Positions 1-10,200 are shown, counted from the first letter of the stretch. The stretch is DNA of 64,000 nt from Pardosa pseudoannulata (GCA_032207245.1 CM063505.1:176483327-176547326), one strand, 5' to 3'. Made by a program: numbers and translations. The notes: generated from the letters alone by a model not told the origin.

Positions 1-167
1 ATTTTCGTGTACATTCTTTGAGTGAAATTGGCTCACAACCGTAAAAATAGGTATACCACAATTGATAAAGCGAAATGAAGGGGTCTGCGGGGAAAAGGAA
101 TGAAAGTTTACATATATTTTATTACTTAACTAAAAACCAACGTATGTTTCTTAAAAGTGATATTAAA

Positions 168-262
<95 letters not shown>

Positions 263-312
263 ATCAAATTTTTAATGAGTCAAATTGACACGGTCCTTAA
301 ATCTAGTGTTAA
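1..312 (-). mobile_element. piggyBac-like element, 3' portion (cut by window edge)
   Basis: This segment matches the right half of the element at 20,015-20,721 over most of its length, including the block with AAATAGGTATACCACA, a (TA)n tract at the same place and a terminal block with AGTCAAATTG. It ends in TTAA at 309-312, the target site expected for the piggyBac superfamily. The last bases, CTAGATTT read inward, match the left terminal repeat of the 20-kb copy, so the two ends form an inverted repeat. No coding sequence remains in the visible part. Strand is given by analogy with the 20-kb copy, whose coding remnant is on minus. Confidence 0.7.
172..259. repeat. (TA)n microsatellite
   Basis: Uninterrupted TA dinucleotides, about 44 units. 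It lies inside the piggyBac-like element at the same position as the TA tract of the 20-kb copy, so it expanded from a tract already in the element. The open frame here translates as IYIYIY and is not a gene. Confidence 0.97.
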
Positions 313-698
313 TGTTATAGCATTATCTAACGATCTTTAAAAATATTATGAATATAATTACGAATATATATATATAATTATATATAATTATGATATAATT
401 ATATATAATTATAATTATATGATATATAATTAATATAATTATATGGTATATAATTATATTTATATGTAATATAATTATAATGATAATGATATAATATAAT
501 TATAATTATAATATATATTAATAATTATTATATATAATTATAATAATTATTAATATTAATATATTATATGTAATTATATATAATATAATTATATTATATA
601 CAATATAATTATATAATATATAATTGTATTTATATATAATTATGAATATTATTCGGTGCTTCAAAATCAGATTTAGTTAGTTCGTAGTTTTTAACTTG
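313..698. repeat. AT-only low-complexity tract
   Basis: From about 365 to 645 the sequence is almost purely A and T, built from irregular repeats of TATAATTA. It lies directly against the end of the piggyBac-like element. No gene is seen. Confidence 0.85.
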
Positions 699-1350
699 TT
701 AACCCCTTACCTGTGACGCCCGAACTCAGTTCGGGTAACTCTAATGTGCTAATTTGAAATGCCGTACCCAAGTACGGGCAAGAGGAAAATCGGTGTTTCA
801 ATTCCGTGAAGTCCGAACTCAGTTCTTCCCATGCATAATATGTAATTTACCATTTTCCCAATAAATAACGATACTTCCCCGTTAATTTGGGCAGTTTCAC
901 ACCATTTGTCACCATTGAGCCGATGTAGCTCAGTCGGCAAAGGCAGCGTTCTCATAACTGAATAGTTGCAGGTTGGACACTGGAACCGGCCTAAGGTCTG
1001 CCGTGTTGGATAAAGGTGACTTAAGCACAATCGTTCGTGATCACAATATCCTCGAAGTTCTCAAACGATACCTTTGGGGGTGGCAGGCGAAGCCTGGGGG
1101 TCTTCTGCTTGATACCTGAATCTAAATTACGAGGATCCAGCGGGGGTAATGTTAATCTCAGCCATACCTTAAGCTACACGTGCTTCCCGAGTAAAAAAAC
1201 TGCTAAATGAGTAAGAGTTTCTCAGCCTTGTTAAATCATTAGGATAATGTCTGTATCGCCTATTGCGTTGGAAAAAAATTGTCACTATTTGTCGAATACT
1301 GCAAAGGATTGTCAAATTCAAAGGAATCTAAAGTATGAACGTGATAGGTA
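699..1350 (+). mobile_element. TTAA-ended dispersed repeat, family D copy 1, split by a SINE
   Basis: It begins TTAACCCCTTACC, followed by a block with CGCCCGAACTCAGTTCGG. The same order of blocks occurs from 55,143: the CGCCCGAA start, then AAAATCGGTGTTTCAATTCC, then TTTCCCAATA. A later shared block, AAATTCAAAGGAATCT, lies at about 1,315 here and 55,550 there. SINE-A is inserted between these blocks. The TTAA-CCC end suggests a piggyBac-type MITE, but I cannot define the right end, so the class is inference. Confidence 0.55.
919..1195 (+). mobile_element. tRNA-derived SINE, family A, copy 1
   Basis: The 5' end looks like a tRNA head. TAGCTCAGTCGGCAAAGG at 926-943 fits a pol III A box, and GGTTGGACAC at 971-980 is a damaged B box. 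The body carries the family blocks GGGGGTCTTCTGCTTGATACC and AAATTACGAGGATCC, shared with copies at 9.8, 17.3 and 53.9 kb. The copy is inserted in family D and lacks the (AAC)n tail seen in the others. It is unlikely to be transcribed, given the B-box damage. Confidence 0.8.
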
Positions 1351-1542
1351 CAAAATTTTATTCGCTATAACTGTCACTTTTTATAAGATTTAGCAAAACC
1401 TATGATATCAAAATATGTAGAAATGCTTGCAATTTCATAAATCTTAATTTAATCAAAGGATTTTTTTATATTTTAATAGATATGATACATTTTAAATTAG
1501 ATGAGTAATGTATAAATTTATACCAGAAACATATATCTAGAT

Positions 1543-2182
1543 GAGGGGTGGCCAAAATTTTGGTATCCGTTGTCTACTCCACATTTAAAAAATCGAAGGC
1601 GGTTTACCAATGGCAGATCTAAATTAACGTAACGTACATATTTATATATTTATTTTCGGTAACAAGAAAAAATGGTAAATTATCTAATTTTTCTAAAAAA
1701 AAACTTAATATTAATATTTACAAAATAAAAAATTTACTGACGAAAATAATCAAAGTATTCATACATCAAAAACTGACCATCCTATTCACTTCGTTTAGTT
1801 GAAATTTGGCACTGTATATCTGCGACAAGTTTACCGCACTTTGGCTGGCACGAGCTTATTGCAATGCTGAAACATGAAATTAAATGTTCGAATCAGTACC
1901 ATATAATGATTATATGGTACTGATTCGATTATATTATAATCTAAGCATTCACTTTGTCAAGTTCTATCTAATTCACCACTGTAAAACGACAAATTCGTTG
2001 TATTATTTTGCACAGTTTGTTTTAGGTTTTAAAGCGTAAACTGTAGTAAATTTTTATTTTAAATAATTCATTAATTCTATGTCATAAGTCATAAATTAAA
2101 TTCTTAATATCCAAGGTCATTATCCGGATGGTCGTGCAGACTACCTAAAATGTCTTTGCGATCGATGTCTTGGCCACCCCTG
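1543..2182. mobile_element. hAT-superfamily MITE with perfect 8-bp target duplication
   Basis: The left end reads GAGGGGTGGCCAA and the right end, complemented, CAGGGGTGGCCAA, typical of hAT terminal repeats. The element is flanked on both sides by the identical 8-mer ATCTAGAT (1,535-1,542 and 2,183-2,190), the duplication length expected of hAT. It is 640 bp long, has no transposase frame, and holds a 17-bp-stem hairpin at 1,889-1,927. It is a non-autonomous copy. Confidence 0.88.
1889..1927. repeat. Perfect short-loop hairpin (17-bp arms, 5-nt loop)
   Basis: The arms CGAATCAGTACCATATA and its exact complement are separated by ATGAT. It lies inside the hAT MITE, away from its termini, so it is not part of the terminal repeats. 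Confidence 0.9.
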
Positions 2183-2190
2183 ATCTAGAT

Positions 2191-2594
2191 GATATGATTC
2201 CTGTTATTTAATATTTGTATTAGCAAATATAAGAAGTCTTATATTTGAAAGGTGATCTAGTGTAATCTGAAAGCGTAACTACTTCGACAAACCCCACCTT
2301 TGAAAACTTAATAAAATTATACAAACATTTGACATAAATTTAAGACTTGTTTCAACTATTTGAAAAACAGGAAATCATCTACATTAATTGTTTATGATTT
2401 TCGAAAGGAGAGTATATTGAGAGATATGAAGAAAATTATGATGACAGAAGATAGAGCGAGAAAAAAGGAAGAAGCGAGAGGAAAAAACAAAACGAATGAA
2501 GAAGAGTCAAAGCAGAGAAAAAATAAACAATTAGGGAAGTTCCTTGCTCAAAGGGAAGCTGTATATTATCCTTAAATATGAACCAATAGAAAAT
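2191..2594. other. Unannotated interval
   Basis: It holds a 71-codon Lys/Glu-rich open frame (2,360-2,575, plus) that I do not recognise. The composition is what purine-rich AT DNA gives by chance. No promoter or splice context is evident. Confidence 0.3.
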
Positions 2595-2668
2595 TGCGAC
2601 GGGATCTGTACGACCTGGTGTAGGCTTTCCTAAGCCAGGGATACAAATAGCAACAACAAAAAAATGTA
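2595..2668 (+). mobile_element. SINE family A, 3' tail fragment
   Basis: GACGGGATCTGTACGACCTGG, then GGCTTTCC and an AGCAACAACAAA tail, match the 3' end of the SINE at 9.8 kb (TAACAACAACGA tail). The 5' part is missing. The Helitron that follows starts only four bases after this tail. Confidence 0.6.
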
Positions 2669-2672
2669 GTAA

Positions 2673-3495
2673 TCCCCTGTATAATAAGAGCCTAAATTAT
2701 CTGTCCGTCTATCCTCGAATTTATGAAGCGGTTGTACCTGGAATGGATAGAGGCATCCATATTGGATTCTTCATGAGTTCGGGTTAGCAACGTTCGAAAA
2801 CCACCCCTTCCCTCCATTCCTAGCATTTAATGCCATTATTTCAAGACCTGTTTTCTCCGGTTAAGAGAAGGTATTTAAATTTATCAATTTGTCACATAAT
2901 AAATAGGAAAAAATAACATTTTTTCTAGCATTATGACGTCATTACTTTAACCATTTCATTTAATGATTCCTTATTTTAAATTATTTAAATATCGTTTGCA
3001 TGAATTTCATACGTTTTATCACTGAACTTAGATATTAAGTAAATAATTTTCTTTTATATTTGGCTTAAATAATAGATTAGGTACATATGTGATAATTTGA
3101 AATTTAATCATCGATTATTTCTTGTTACAATGAAAATTTTATCACGGGAATTAACAACTAATTCTATTTACCTCCAGGGTGTGTGGAAATGATAGTTTCA
3201 TTCCTTTACTTCTATTAATTACTGTGGAAAAAAAATGGGAAGAACTTAACGATAATTCCGACGTATCTAAAAAAACTTTGAATTATCTTTCTAAATGAAT
3301 TGAACTTGATTCTAAACTGCATTCACAGTATCGGGAGACTTTCGTTGAGTATGAAGATAAACAAATTATTGAGAGTGTACCAGGTAATTCTCAGACAAAG
3401 AACAAACCATACTTTTACCGGCCTCATAGGGTACTTTACAATTCTGAGAAATTAAAAAGTTTACTGATCTCGTCCTATGACGGGATATATGCTAG
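2673..3495 (+). mobile_element. Helitron, copy 1
   Basis: The 5' end is A|TCCCCTGTATAATAAG and the 3' end is CTAG|T, so it starts with TC, ends with CTRR and lies between A and T, as Helitrons do. A hairpin just upstream of the 3' end, CTCGTCCTATGACGGG, is a decayed form of the perfect palindrome in copy 2. There are no terminal inverted repeats and no target duplication. It encodes no Rep/helicase, so it is non-autonomous. The 3' third carries a retrotransposon-like coding fragment (separate entry). This is the most complete copy apart from the 914-bp copy at 46.6 kb. Confidence 0.85.
3300..3490 (+). pseudogene. BEL/Pao-like polyprotein fragment carried by Helitron copy 1
   Basis: One reading frame stays open from about 3,300 to the Helitron end. 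It contains a block ETFVEYEDKQIIESVP, then PYFYRPHRVLY. In the copies at 6.2 kb and 46.6 kb the second block reads FYLPYRVLY and YLLHRVLYNSG. This order resembles the region just before the reverse transcriptase core of BEL/Pao retrotransposons, where an acidic helix (EY...G..E.V) is followed by YLPHH-V. The catalytic YVDD region is absent, and an in-frame stop lies just upstream. The family assignment rests on motif likeness only. It could be an unrelated captured exon. Confidence 0.45.
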
Positions 3496-4643
3496 TGGAT
3501 GTAATAAAATAACATAAAAGATAGGCTAATCAAAGCACTTTTCTCAAAAACGCACCTGCGTCAATGCATCTTAGTTTCATTAATATTCAAAATCTCATGA
3601 TTGGTAGAAGCATACCTAGTTTCCTCTCTCACCCAGGCTGCTTTAAAAGGTATGAGGCACCTTAAATTTCGAACAAGTGCTGGAATTTTCCTTCCGATGT
3701 CCTTTAAAAGGACATTTCTTTCAGGCATGTCCATTAATGCTTCCGTCTTTATCATTTACGTCCTTGGTTTAGCATAAAACTTCAAAGCACATTTCTTTTT
3801 CACAAGTATTTTTCTCGAAGCTTCAAACAGCTTCATTTATTTCGAAGCCATTTACCAAAGAAAATTTGAGTGAGACAAGCTGGAAACGTAGTTTATTGAT
3901 TAGCAATTCCAGTTACCCTTATCATAGAGTATAAAGAAATTTATAATTACGCATAATTTATGATAATATTTGCACATATAACTGTCATGTTCTCGAAAAT
4001 TCTAGTCAGCTCAATATAGTAAAAGATAAAATACTGTGTGTAAACGAACAGATTTTTGCCCTTTTTTTGGAACATTCGAGTACACGAGGTGAACATGTAT
4101 TATTAATTCAAGGTTAGCCTCTTTTCTTACCATTCCACTACAACCAGCAAGATCTTGTCTGTAAGTGAAAGGAATTTCCTTTAGCTTTGATGCTTTCCTG
4201 TGCTGTTTGGTCAGTCGTAGTATATACACTGGAAGAAAAAAACGTTCGTTCATAAATACCTTACGCACACATCAGCCGTGACCTGCTTAACTCTTTTTCC
4301 AGGCAGAAAAATACATTGAAATGTGAATGGCATAATATTTCCGCAATTTAAAACTAGAGGAGTAGGCTCAAAACAGATTTACCATTCGTTTTCGCCAGTG
4401 TTTTTCTTTTTATTTATGACCATCAATCACACTTTTGACATGCTTCGAAAGTACTTAAGAGAATCACATTCAGTAGAGAAAAGTAAAAAAAAGAAACAAA
4501 GTCTCTGGGAAAAAGTAATGTAAAGATAAAATCGTTGCCCAGTGATTGAAATGTTGAGAAGATTAAGACTTTAGGAAATATTATCCAGTTGAAGGATGCT
4601 AAAAGATTCGAAGAATAAATAGTTTATAACTTATCAATTTTAT
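3496..4643. other. Unannotated interval
   Basis: Two minus-strand frames of 64 and 85 codons and one plus-strand frame of 66 codons occur. None resembles a known family. There is a small palindrome around ATGTCCTTTAAAAGGACAT near 3,700. Nothing else is seen. Confidence 0.3.
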
Positions 4644-4710
4644 ATTAGGTTGTTCGGAAAGCAATTTTTTTAAATGAAAGACAGTTTTCGTATAATAAAC
4701 AAATACTTTA

Positions 4711-4830
4711 TTAAATTATATATTGGTCGTTCTGGTCCAACACCTTTTGCCATCTTTCTGGTAGTAGCATAATTCCACGCTCATAAAATTTTTGGTCTTT
4801 GCTGGCAAAAAACATCTTTATCAGCTTAAA
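4711..4830 (-). pseudogene. Mariner transposase C-terminal remnant
   Basis: In the minus strand, a frame just downstream of the N-terminal piece reads MFFASKDQKFYERGIMLLPE and continues ERWQKVLDQNDQYI to a stop. This is the conserved mariner/SETMAR C-terminus (K-FY--GI--LPERWQKV-D-NG-Y). It is out of frame with the N-terminal piece. The Tc1/mariner DDD catalytic residues that should precede it are deleted. Confidence 0.85.
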
Positions 4831-5029
4831 CCGGCCTTCCTGAACGTGGTGCATCTTCGACATCAAAATTGCCTGATCGAAATTTAGCGAACCAGTTCTG
4901 GCACTGTCGTACTGTCAACACACCTTCTCCATACACATTGGTCAATTTCTTTCTGGCTTGAACAGCATTTTTACCCTTTCTGTAGTAAAACAGTAAGATA
5001 TGTCGAAAATGCTGCTTATCGCTCTCCAT
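4826..5029 (-). pseudogene. Mariner transposase N-terminal helix-turn-helix fragment
   Basis: The frame is 67 codons from ATG at 5,029. It begins MESDKQHFRHILLFYYRKGK and contains RQCQNWFAKFRSGNFDVEDA and PRSGRP. These match the first DNA-binding helix-turn-helix of mariner transposases (HTH_48 in SETMAR-like proteins) and the start of the linker after it. Translation stops immediately after the PRSGRPV linker, where a deletion of roughly 0.7 kb joins it to the C-terminal remnant. It could still bind terminal repeats if expressed, but nothing suggests expression. Confidence 0.9.
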
Positions 5030-5213
5030 ATTTAAAAAGGCACCAACCCAAAACTACTGAGTAGAATTAATTGGAATTTTTCACACACAAGCCTTGCTAT
5101 ATGAGCTCTCAAAGCATATAAAAATTATACGACTTAAATGTGAAGTTGGGTGCAAAAAACTACAATTAAATCCTCTGTCGGGAAGAAACGAAATTACTTT
5201 CCGAACTGTTGTC

Positions 5214-6202
5214 AAATGAAACACCTTGGTTTGTTCACTCATACACAAAATACTAGTCAAACGTACGTGTCTTAATATAACCTTTGGCCAGGCCGAGTTC
5301 TCAACTCCATAAAATAGTCAGCTTCTAATTGGGTAAGGGAAATTTATCCCAACGAATTTAATAATACAAGTTCTTACTTAAGGGGCTCATTTTAACTTGT
5401 TTGTTGCTTGAGAAGACGATCCGCGTAATGAGGAGTGCAATACAACTTCGCTTTATGAGGTTCTGCTCGTGCCTGGTTCTGGGTTAGCCTAAGTTTTAGT
5501 AAGGTCAAATGTATTCATTTTTGTAATCGTTTTCAATGTTTTTCTTTTATTAGTAGTAATATTGTTTAACAGCGTAAGTTACCAGTTTAAAGGATTCTAT
5601 ACCATGTTTATTTGCCTTAAACCTTTTCTTTGTATGTTTTAAGTAAATTAAACGTTAGTTTTATTTTTAAAAGTTTGTTTATGTTCATTTACATTTAAAA
5701 CACATTGCTGATACTCTGCAACGATAACTTTTACAATTCCTTTTTTTTTTTACAATTTAAGACTGTTTAAGAAGTCTGTTTAATTTTTAGTTTGACTAAA
5801 TTAGATTGACTATCACGAACAACCCAATAGTATTCTTGTAAATGACACTGACTGTAGTTGGGTAGTTTTACTTATTTCCTGCTTTTATACTGTAATGATT
5901 CGAATGTTGTTCCTTTAACTTATTTGCTGAAAAATAAGACACACACTTTCTTAGCCCCTTAACAGTTTCATTTTTTTCCCGAATTCGACTCAAAAAATGT
6001 CATTTTTTATTGCATATTTTTGTTCATGTTGAATTTTTGTAAGCTGGAAAATGTTATTGAAAGTAATATTTCTAATTATTTTAAACTCATATAACAACTT
6101 TTTTATAGTAAATTTAAAAAAAAAATGTTTTGCCTGGAAGCTGATTTTTCTCTCTTGTGTACGCCAGAAAGGGAAGCTACATTTACAGTTTTGAATATAA
6201 AA
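5214..6202. other. Unannotated interval
   Basis: AT-rich sequence with poly-T runs. No open frame above 60 codons and no recognised repeat. Confidence 0.4.
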
Positions 6203-6822
6203 TCCCCTATATAATAATAGCCTAAGTTGTCTATCCTCGAATTTATGAAGCTGTTGTACCTGGAATGGAAACAGGCATCCATAATGGATTCTTAATGAGT
6301 TAGGGTTAGCAGCGTTCGAAATCCACCCCTTCCCCCATTTCTAGCATTTAATGCAATTATTTCAAGCACTATTTTCCCCGGTTAAGAGCAGACGATTAAA
6401 TTTATCAATTTATCACATTATAAATAGGTAAAAAAAATAACATATTTTCTAGCAATACGTTATTCTTTTAACCATCTCATTTAATCGTTTCTTATTTTAA
6501 ATTATTTAAATATCGTCTGCATTATTTTTAAGCATTTTATAACTGAACTTAGATATCACATAAATAATATTTGGCTTAAATAATAGATTAGGTACATATG
6601 TGATAATTTTAAATTGAATCATCGATTATTTTTGTTGCAATGAAAATTTGATATTATTAACAACAAATTCTATCTACCTCCAGGGATATCTACTTCCATT
6701 AATTACTGTGGCAAAAAGAACTTAACAAAACAAACCATTTTTTACCTGCCTTATAGGGTACTTTACAAGTCTGGTAGATTAAAAATTTTACCTATCCCGT
6801 CATATGACGGGCTATATGCTAG
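6203..6822 (+). mobile_element. Helitron, copy 2 (best-preserved ends)
   Basis: It starts A|TCCCCTATATAATAATAGCC and ends CTAG|T. The perfect 16-nt palindrome CCCGTCATATGACGGG lies at 6,796-6,811, ending 11 nt before the 3' terminus, which is where Helitron 3' hairpins sit. It aligns along its length with copies at 2.7 and 46.6 kb, but lacks about 200 bp just before the 3' end, so only the last part of the BEL/Pao-like segment remains (FYLPYRVLY at about 6,740-6,770). Confidence 0.9.
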
Positions 6823-7429
6823 TTACAAATATTTTCGATTACAATTACTACACAATTATTTTCGAATGCTAATACTACAAGTACAGTTATTTAACCTGTT
6901 TTTTCAAAGATCAGATATAGTTTGATAAATCGTAAAAGACGGCAAGAGGCATAGTCCAAAGTCACAGTCAGGACAAAAATACCTAGTCTTTTCTAATTCT
7001 TTTGTAGCTGTCATTTTTCTTCAGTGAACACACATAGCACTAGTTTTCATGTATTAATTTTATTCCTGTAGGCGAAATTGCTTCTAAAAAATCTCTTCTG
7101 GCCAGTCTCTCAAAACCTCAATCCAAAAATACTGAAAGTTCGCTGAGTAATGCAAAACCTATCAGAAAACCCATGATTTAAACCAAACTGAATACACTTC
7201 GAAAACTAACATCTTGTGGACATCTATACGACTAATTTGATACTAAAAATTCAAAAGTTACTGCTAAAACAGTGAGAATGACAAAGAAATCAGATTGCCC
7301 GTACGGCCTACGGGTAAATCATTAAAGACACGATAACAGCGCTCGCAAGGTGTGCGTGCAAAACTGACAAGGGGTTAATGCATTCATCGCCAAAAATTTC
7401 TATATAAACTGTTTCAGGTTTAAGGTTTA
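6823..7429. other. Unannotated interval with a TTAACCCC end
   Basis: Mostly featureless. At 7,296-7,376, read on minus, TTAACCCCTTGTC and a later TACCCGTAGGCCGTACGGG resemble the end and the TACCCAAGTACGGG motif of family D (699 and 55,143). It may be a truncated family D end. Confidence 0.35.
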
Positions 7430-7590
7430 CTTTTGTTGCTACACGACGGCTTTTGATTCCGGGACCTACTGCTTACAGCGGATTCCCAACAGCTATGAAC
7501 ATCCATGGCAGAAATAGGATTCGAATCTATAACTCCGGTACAGCGCCGAAGAGCAGCGCCTTGCCCATTCGACCTTGGTTCGGCCCGATA
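7430..7590 (-). mobile_element. tRNA-derived SINE, family B (minus)
   Basis: On the minus strand a tRNA-like head is followed by a B box close to ATAGATTCGAATCC (about 7,513-7,526), then the family body (CCGATTC/GCAGTAGGTCCC) and a GTTGC tail. It matches the better copies at 13.3 and 31.9 kb. Both open frames here, one per strand, are SINE translations. Confidence 0.82.
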
Positions 7591-7709
7591 AATTGCTTGA
7601 ATGTCCATTGGTGTTCAGGTTTATTACGTAAGGGAATTTAAAAGTCTATCTTGATAGTTCGGTATATAAACTTTCATATTTATCATTATTATCGTATGAT
7701 TTTCTGATA

Positions 7710-8327
7710 CACTTGGCATGCGGGTATACTTCACCGCCAATTTGCGTGTGCAGCAGGCGTTTTTTCATTAATCGCGTGAAAGTATAGTTATTCAAAAAAA
7801 TTGCAGTAAATCGAAAACTACTTTGTTTTTATAAAATAAACTTTTTTATTTTACACTTTAATATATACTGTATGATTATTTAAAAAAAAATATTTTTACG
7901 AAATCACAAAAATAAACGATTTCTAAAATTAAAATCCGATAATCTGTAAGTGCATATTTCTTCATCACTATCTTTGTCACAACGGCTCATTTTATAAATT
8001 TTGTATTCAACAATAAAAAACCAAGCTTCAAAATGACAAAACTTGTACGTTCTGGAGCTAGGAATTCGATTGAAGACGAAATAACGCAACAAAAGGCCGA
8101 GTAACTCGACAATCATAATTTGTGGAAAGAAAAAATGCAAAGCGTTGCATAGCAACGCAAACAACACGCATATAATGTCACACATACATATAATTATACG
8201 TATTTAGTAGATTTGTGGTGGTTAGAGGATATCCACCACAAATCTACTAAATATGTATTTTTACGTGACCCGCACTCCAGTGACAGACTGCAAAAAACGT
8301 AAAAATACGTTGTCCGCAAGGGAAGTG
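7710..8327 (-). mobile_element. piggyBac-like MITE, decayed ends
   Basis: Both ends align with the TTAA-flanked element at 29.6-30.1 kb. The left end has CACTTGGCATGCGGG, then GCGTGTGCAGCAGGCG. The right end has two GTATTTTTACG-type blocks, each beside CCCGC/TCCGC, as the other element has two CGTACTAGTACG blocks. The TTAA duplications are no longer visible. A minus-strand frame (7,904-8,185) includes MSRCDKDSDEE, which could be an acidic transposase N-terminus, but this is weak. Confidence 0.5.
8201..8253. repeat. Perfect hairpin (21-bp arms, 11-nt loop)
   Basis: The left arm TATTTAGTAGATTTGTGGTGG and its exact complement flank an 11-nt spacer. It lies inside the piggyBac-like MITE, next to its subterminal block, and has no counterpart in the related 29.6-kb element. 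Confidence 0.92.
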
Positions 8328-9800
8328 GTAAAGTAGAAGAGTAAATTGAATAGAAGAAAACTGTGTCATTGATCGGATAGTCAAAACTTAATAACGTGCA
8401 GCTACATTTAATAAGAATTTTTTTAACTCAGACAGTACAAATAACAAAAAAAAATATTAATTTACCATTAATTTGACAAAAAAAATTGATGTTAACGTGA
8501 AAGGGGTTTTTCAAAGTTGTTCTCTCGTTTCATTTATTTGTTTATTTACTTCATTATTTATTTTCAGATGCTGAGCTGAAGCACTGCCGCATTCTATTGA
8601 AAATATGAGCCGCTTTGTAAGTAAATACCTTTCTGAAATTTAAAGACACACAAGTGTAGGTTTCTAACAATTTTATTTTTACAAGAAAGCCTGTACACGC
8701 CTGTGCAGTTCGCCGTCCTCTTCTGTCTTCAACGGCCCACTGTTTCCGGCCACGAGTAGTGTTATTGTCTCTGCACAGAGATAGCATTTAAAGTATATTA
8801 GTATAACTAAATATTAAGTAAAGTTATAAGGAAACAAATCATGATTATTAAATTTAAAAATATGTAGAAATTGTACTTATATATTTTAATAGATAGCTCT
8901 ATTTCATTTTCCTTAAAATTTTTCACATTATGATAAATTCTAAAACAAGGCATAATACATTGTCCTATATTCCATTATTTTCACCAGTATTCGGTTTCTT
9001 TACGCACTTTTTTGCCTAACAAAGTTTTTCTACAACACCTGTAGCATCTTTAAAATGTCTTTTGGTAACACGTAATACATCACAGCTATTCAAACGACAA
9101 ATTTTTATGCATTTGTTGTTGGTTTGTAATATTTATTTATGATTTCATCCGAAAACAAATAACAAGAAGAAACAATTTTTAAACATTTTAAACGGTTAAA
9201 GGAACCAAAATCAGAAGAACGCTTATAACGCGTTGCTGCGGCCCAGCCGAAGTTTCAGTTGATCGTACTAGACACGTTACGGGCGTCAAAGAGGCTTAAC
9301 CTACTTTTTAATACAATTTCCATCCATATGAAAGTATATGAAGATAAAACCAGCTTTTAAATTCGACCCTCGTAGATATCGTTTGCTTTTATGTCCCTCT
9401 AGTCAATATTCTCCGGACCCAGATTTCTTAAGATAAATACAGCTTGAGAAATTTAATTTCTATGAAATCTTAGAGGCTATTCTATCACCTTTCTGAACTA
9501 GGTCTTCAGTAATGATAGACGATCACACACTTTAACCCTCAAATTCGGGCAGCCATCTTTAAATGCCGTAACATGCTTTTTTAATCATTACTTCTCTTAA
9601 TGCCTTCTCCATAAATGCATTGATCTAACGAGGAGTTTGTCTTTCTTTACATGTTTTAGATAAATAAAACAAATGACATAGAATATTTCATATTGGGGAA
9701 GATTTTTATTTGATTGGGGTTTTTCAAATACTCACAGACTTCAAAACGGTCAAATTGTTCCTTGGCTAGATAAAGACGCAGGTATTCACTGTACATACAT
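8328..9800. other. Unannotated interval
   Basis: One unrecognised 77-codon minus frame (8,554-8,787). Near 9,534, TTAACCCTCAAATTCGGGC resembles the TTAACCC start of families here, but no partner end is found. Confidence 0.3.
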
Positions 9801-10200
9801 GAGCCACGGTTGCTGTGTCAACAGAGACATCCATTTCTTAACCAGGGGGTTGCAGGATTGAGACTCGAGCCGGACAAAGATCCGCATATTCATTAATGGT
9901 GGGTGGGATACGCAAAATAAGTACATGGTGGCAATGTCCTCCAAGTTCCTCTAACAGTATCTCTGGAGATTGCAGTAAAAATCTGTGGGTCTTCTGCCTA
10001 GTTACTGCTTCTACAATACGAGGATTCATTCTTGAGATTTAGTTAGTCTTCATAACTCGTGGTTCCTCGTTTAATAAAGCAGCATATTACTCTTAGTCAG
10101 TCTTTAGCTGAATATTACTCATAGACCAATCGCATATTGTGACGAGGTGTATAAGACTTGGTATAAGCTTTCTTACCAGGTAGATGAGTAACAACAACGA
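9801..10200 (+). mobile_element. tRNA-derived SINE, family A, copy 2
   Basis: It has a decayed tRNA-like head, then GGATTGAGACTCGAGCCGG, CATTAATGGTGGGTGGG, GGGTCTTCTGCC, TACGAGGA and GTGGTTCC. It closes with TACCAGG and the tail GAGTAACAACAACGA. The block order is the same in the copies at 17.3 kb (minus) and 53.9 kb. This is the longest plus-strand copy with a recognisable tail. Confidence 0.8.

Larger units (their letters stand above)
4644..5213 (-). mobile_element. Mariner element, internally deleted
   Basis: The left end carries TTAGGTTGTTCGGAAAGCA. The right end, complemented, carries AACAGTTCGGAAAGTAATTT. The shared GTTCGGAAAG core is a mariner-type terminal repeat. Between them lie the first ~67 codons of a mariner transposase and its last ~38 codons, joined with the whole catalytic core missing. 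At about 570 bp it is less than half the usual ~1.3 kb. Confidence 0.88.

Noticed and set aside
75..260. Open frame ending in IYIYIY
   Set aside because: It is a translation of the (TA)n microsatellite inside a transposon end.
749..1030. 93-codon minus frame
   Set aside because: It is antisense to family D and the nested SINE.
2360..2575. 71-codon Lys/Glu-rich frame as a gene
   Set aside because: The composition follows from purine-rich AT DNA; it has no motif or transcription context.
7904..8185. piggyBac transposase N-terminus (MSRCDKDSDEE)
   Set aside because: The acidic start is suggestive, but the frame stops after 28 residues and has no further similarity that I can see.
9230..9300. 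Less AT-rich patch as an exon
   Set aside because: It is too short, with no open frame or splice signals of note.
9838..10029. 63-codon minus frame
   Set aside because: It is antisense to SINE A copy 2.
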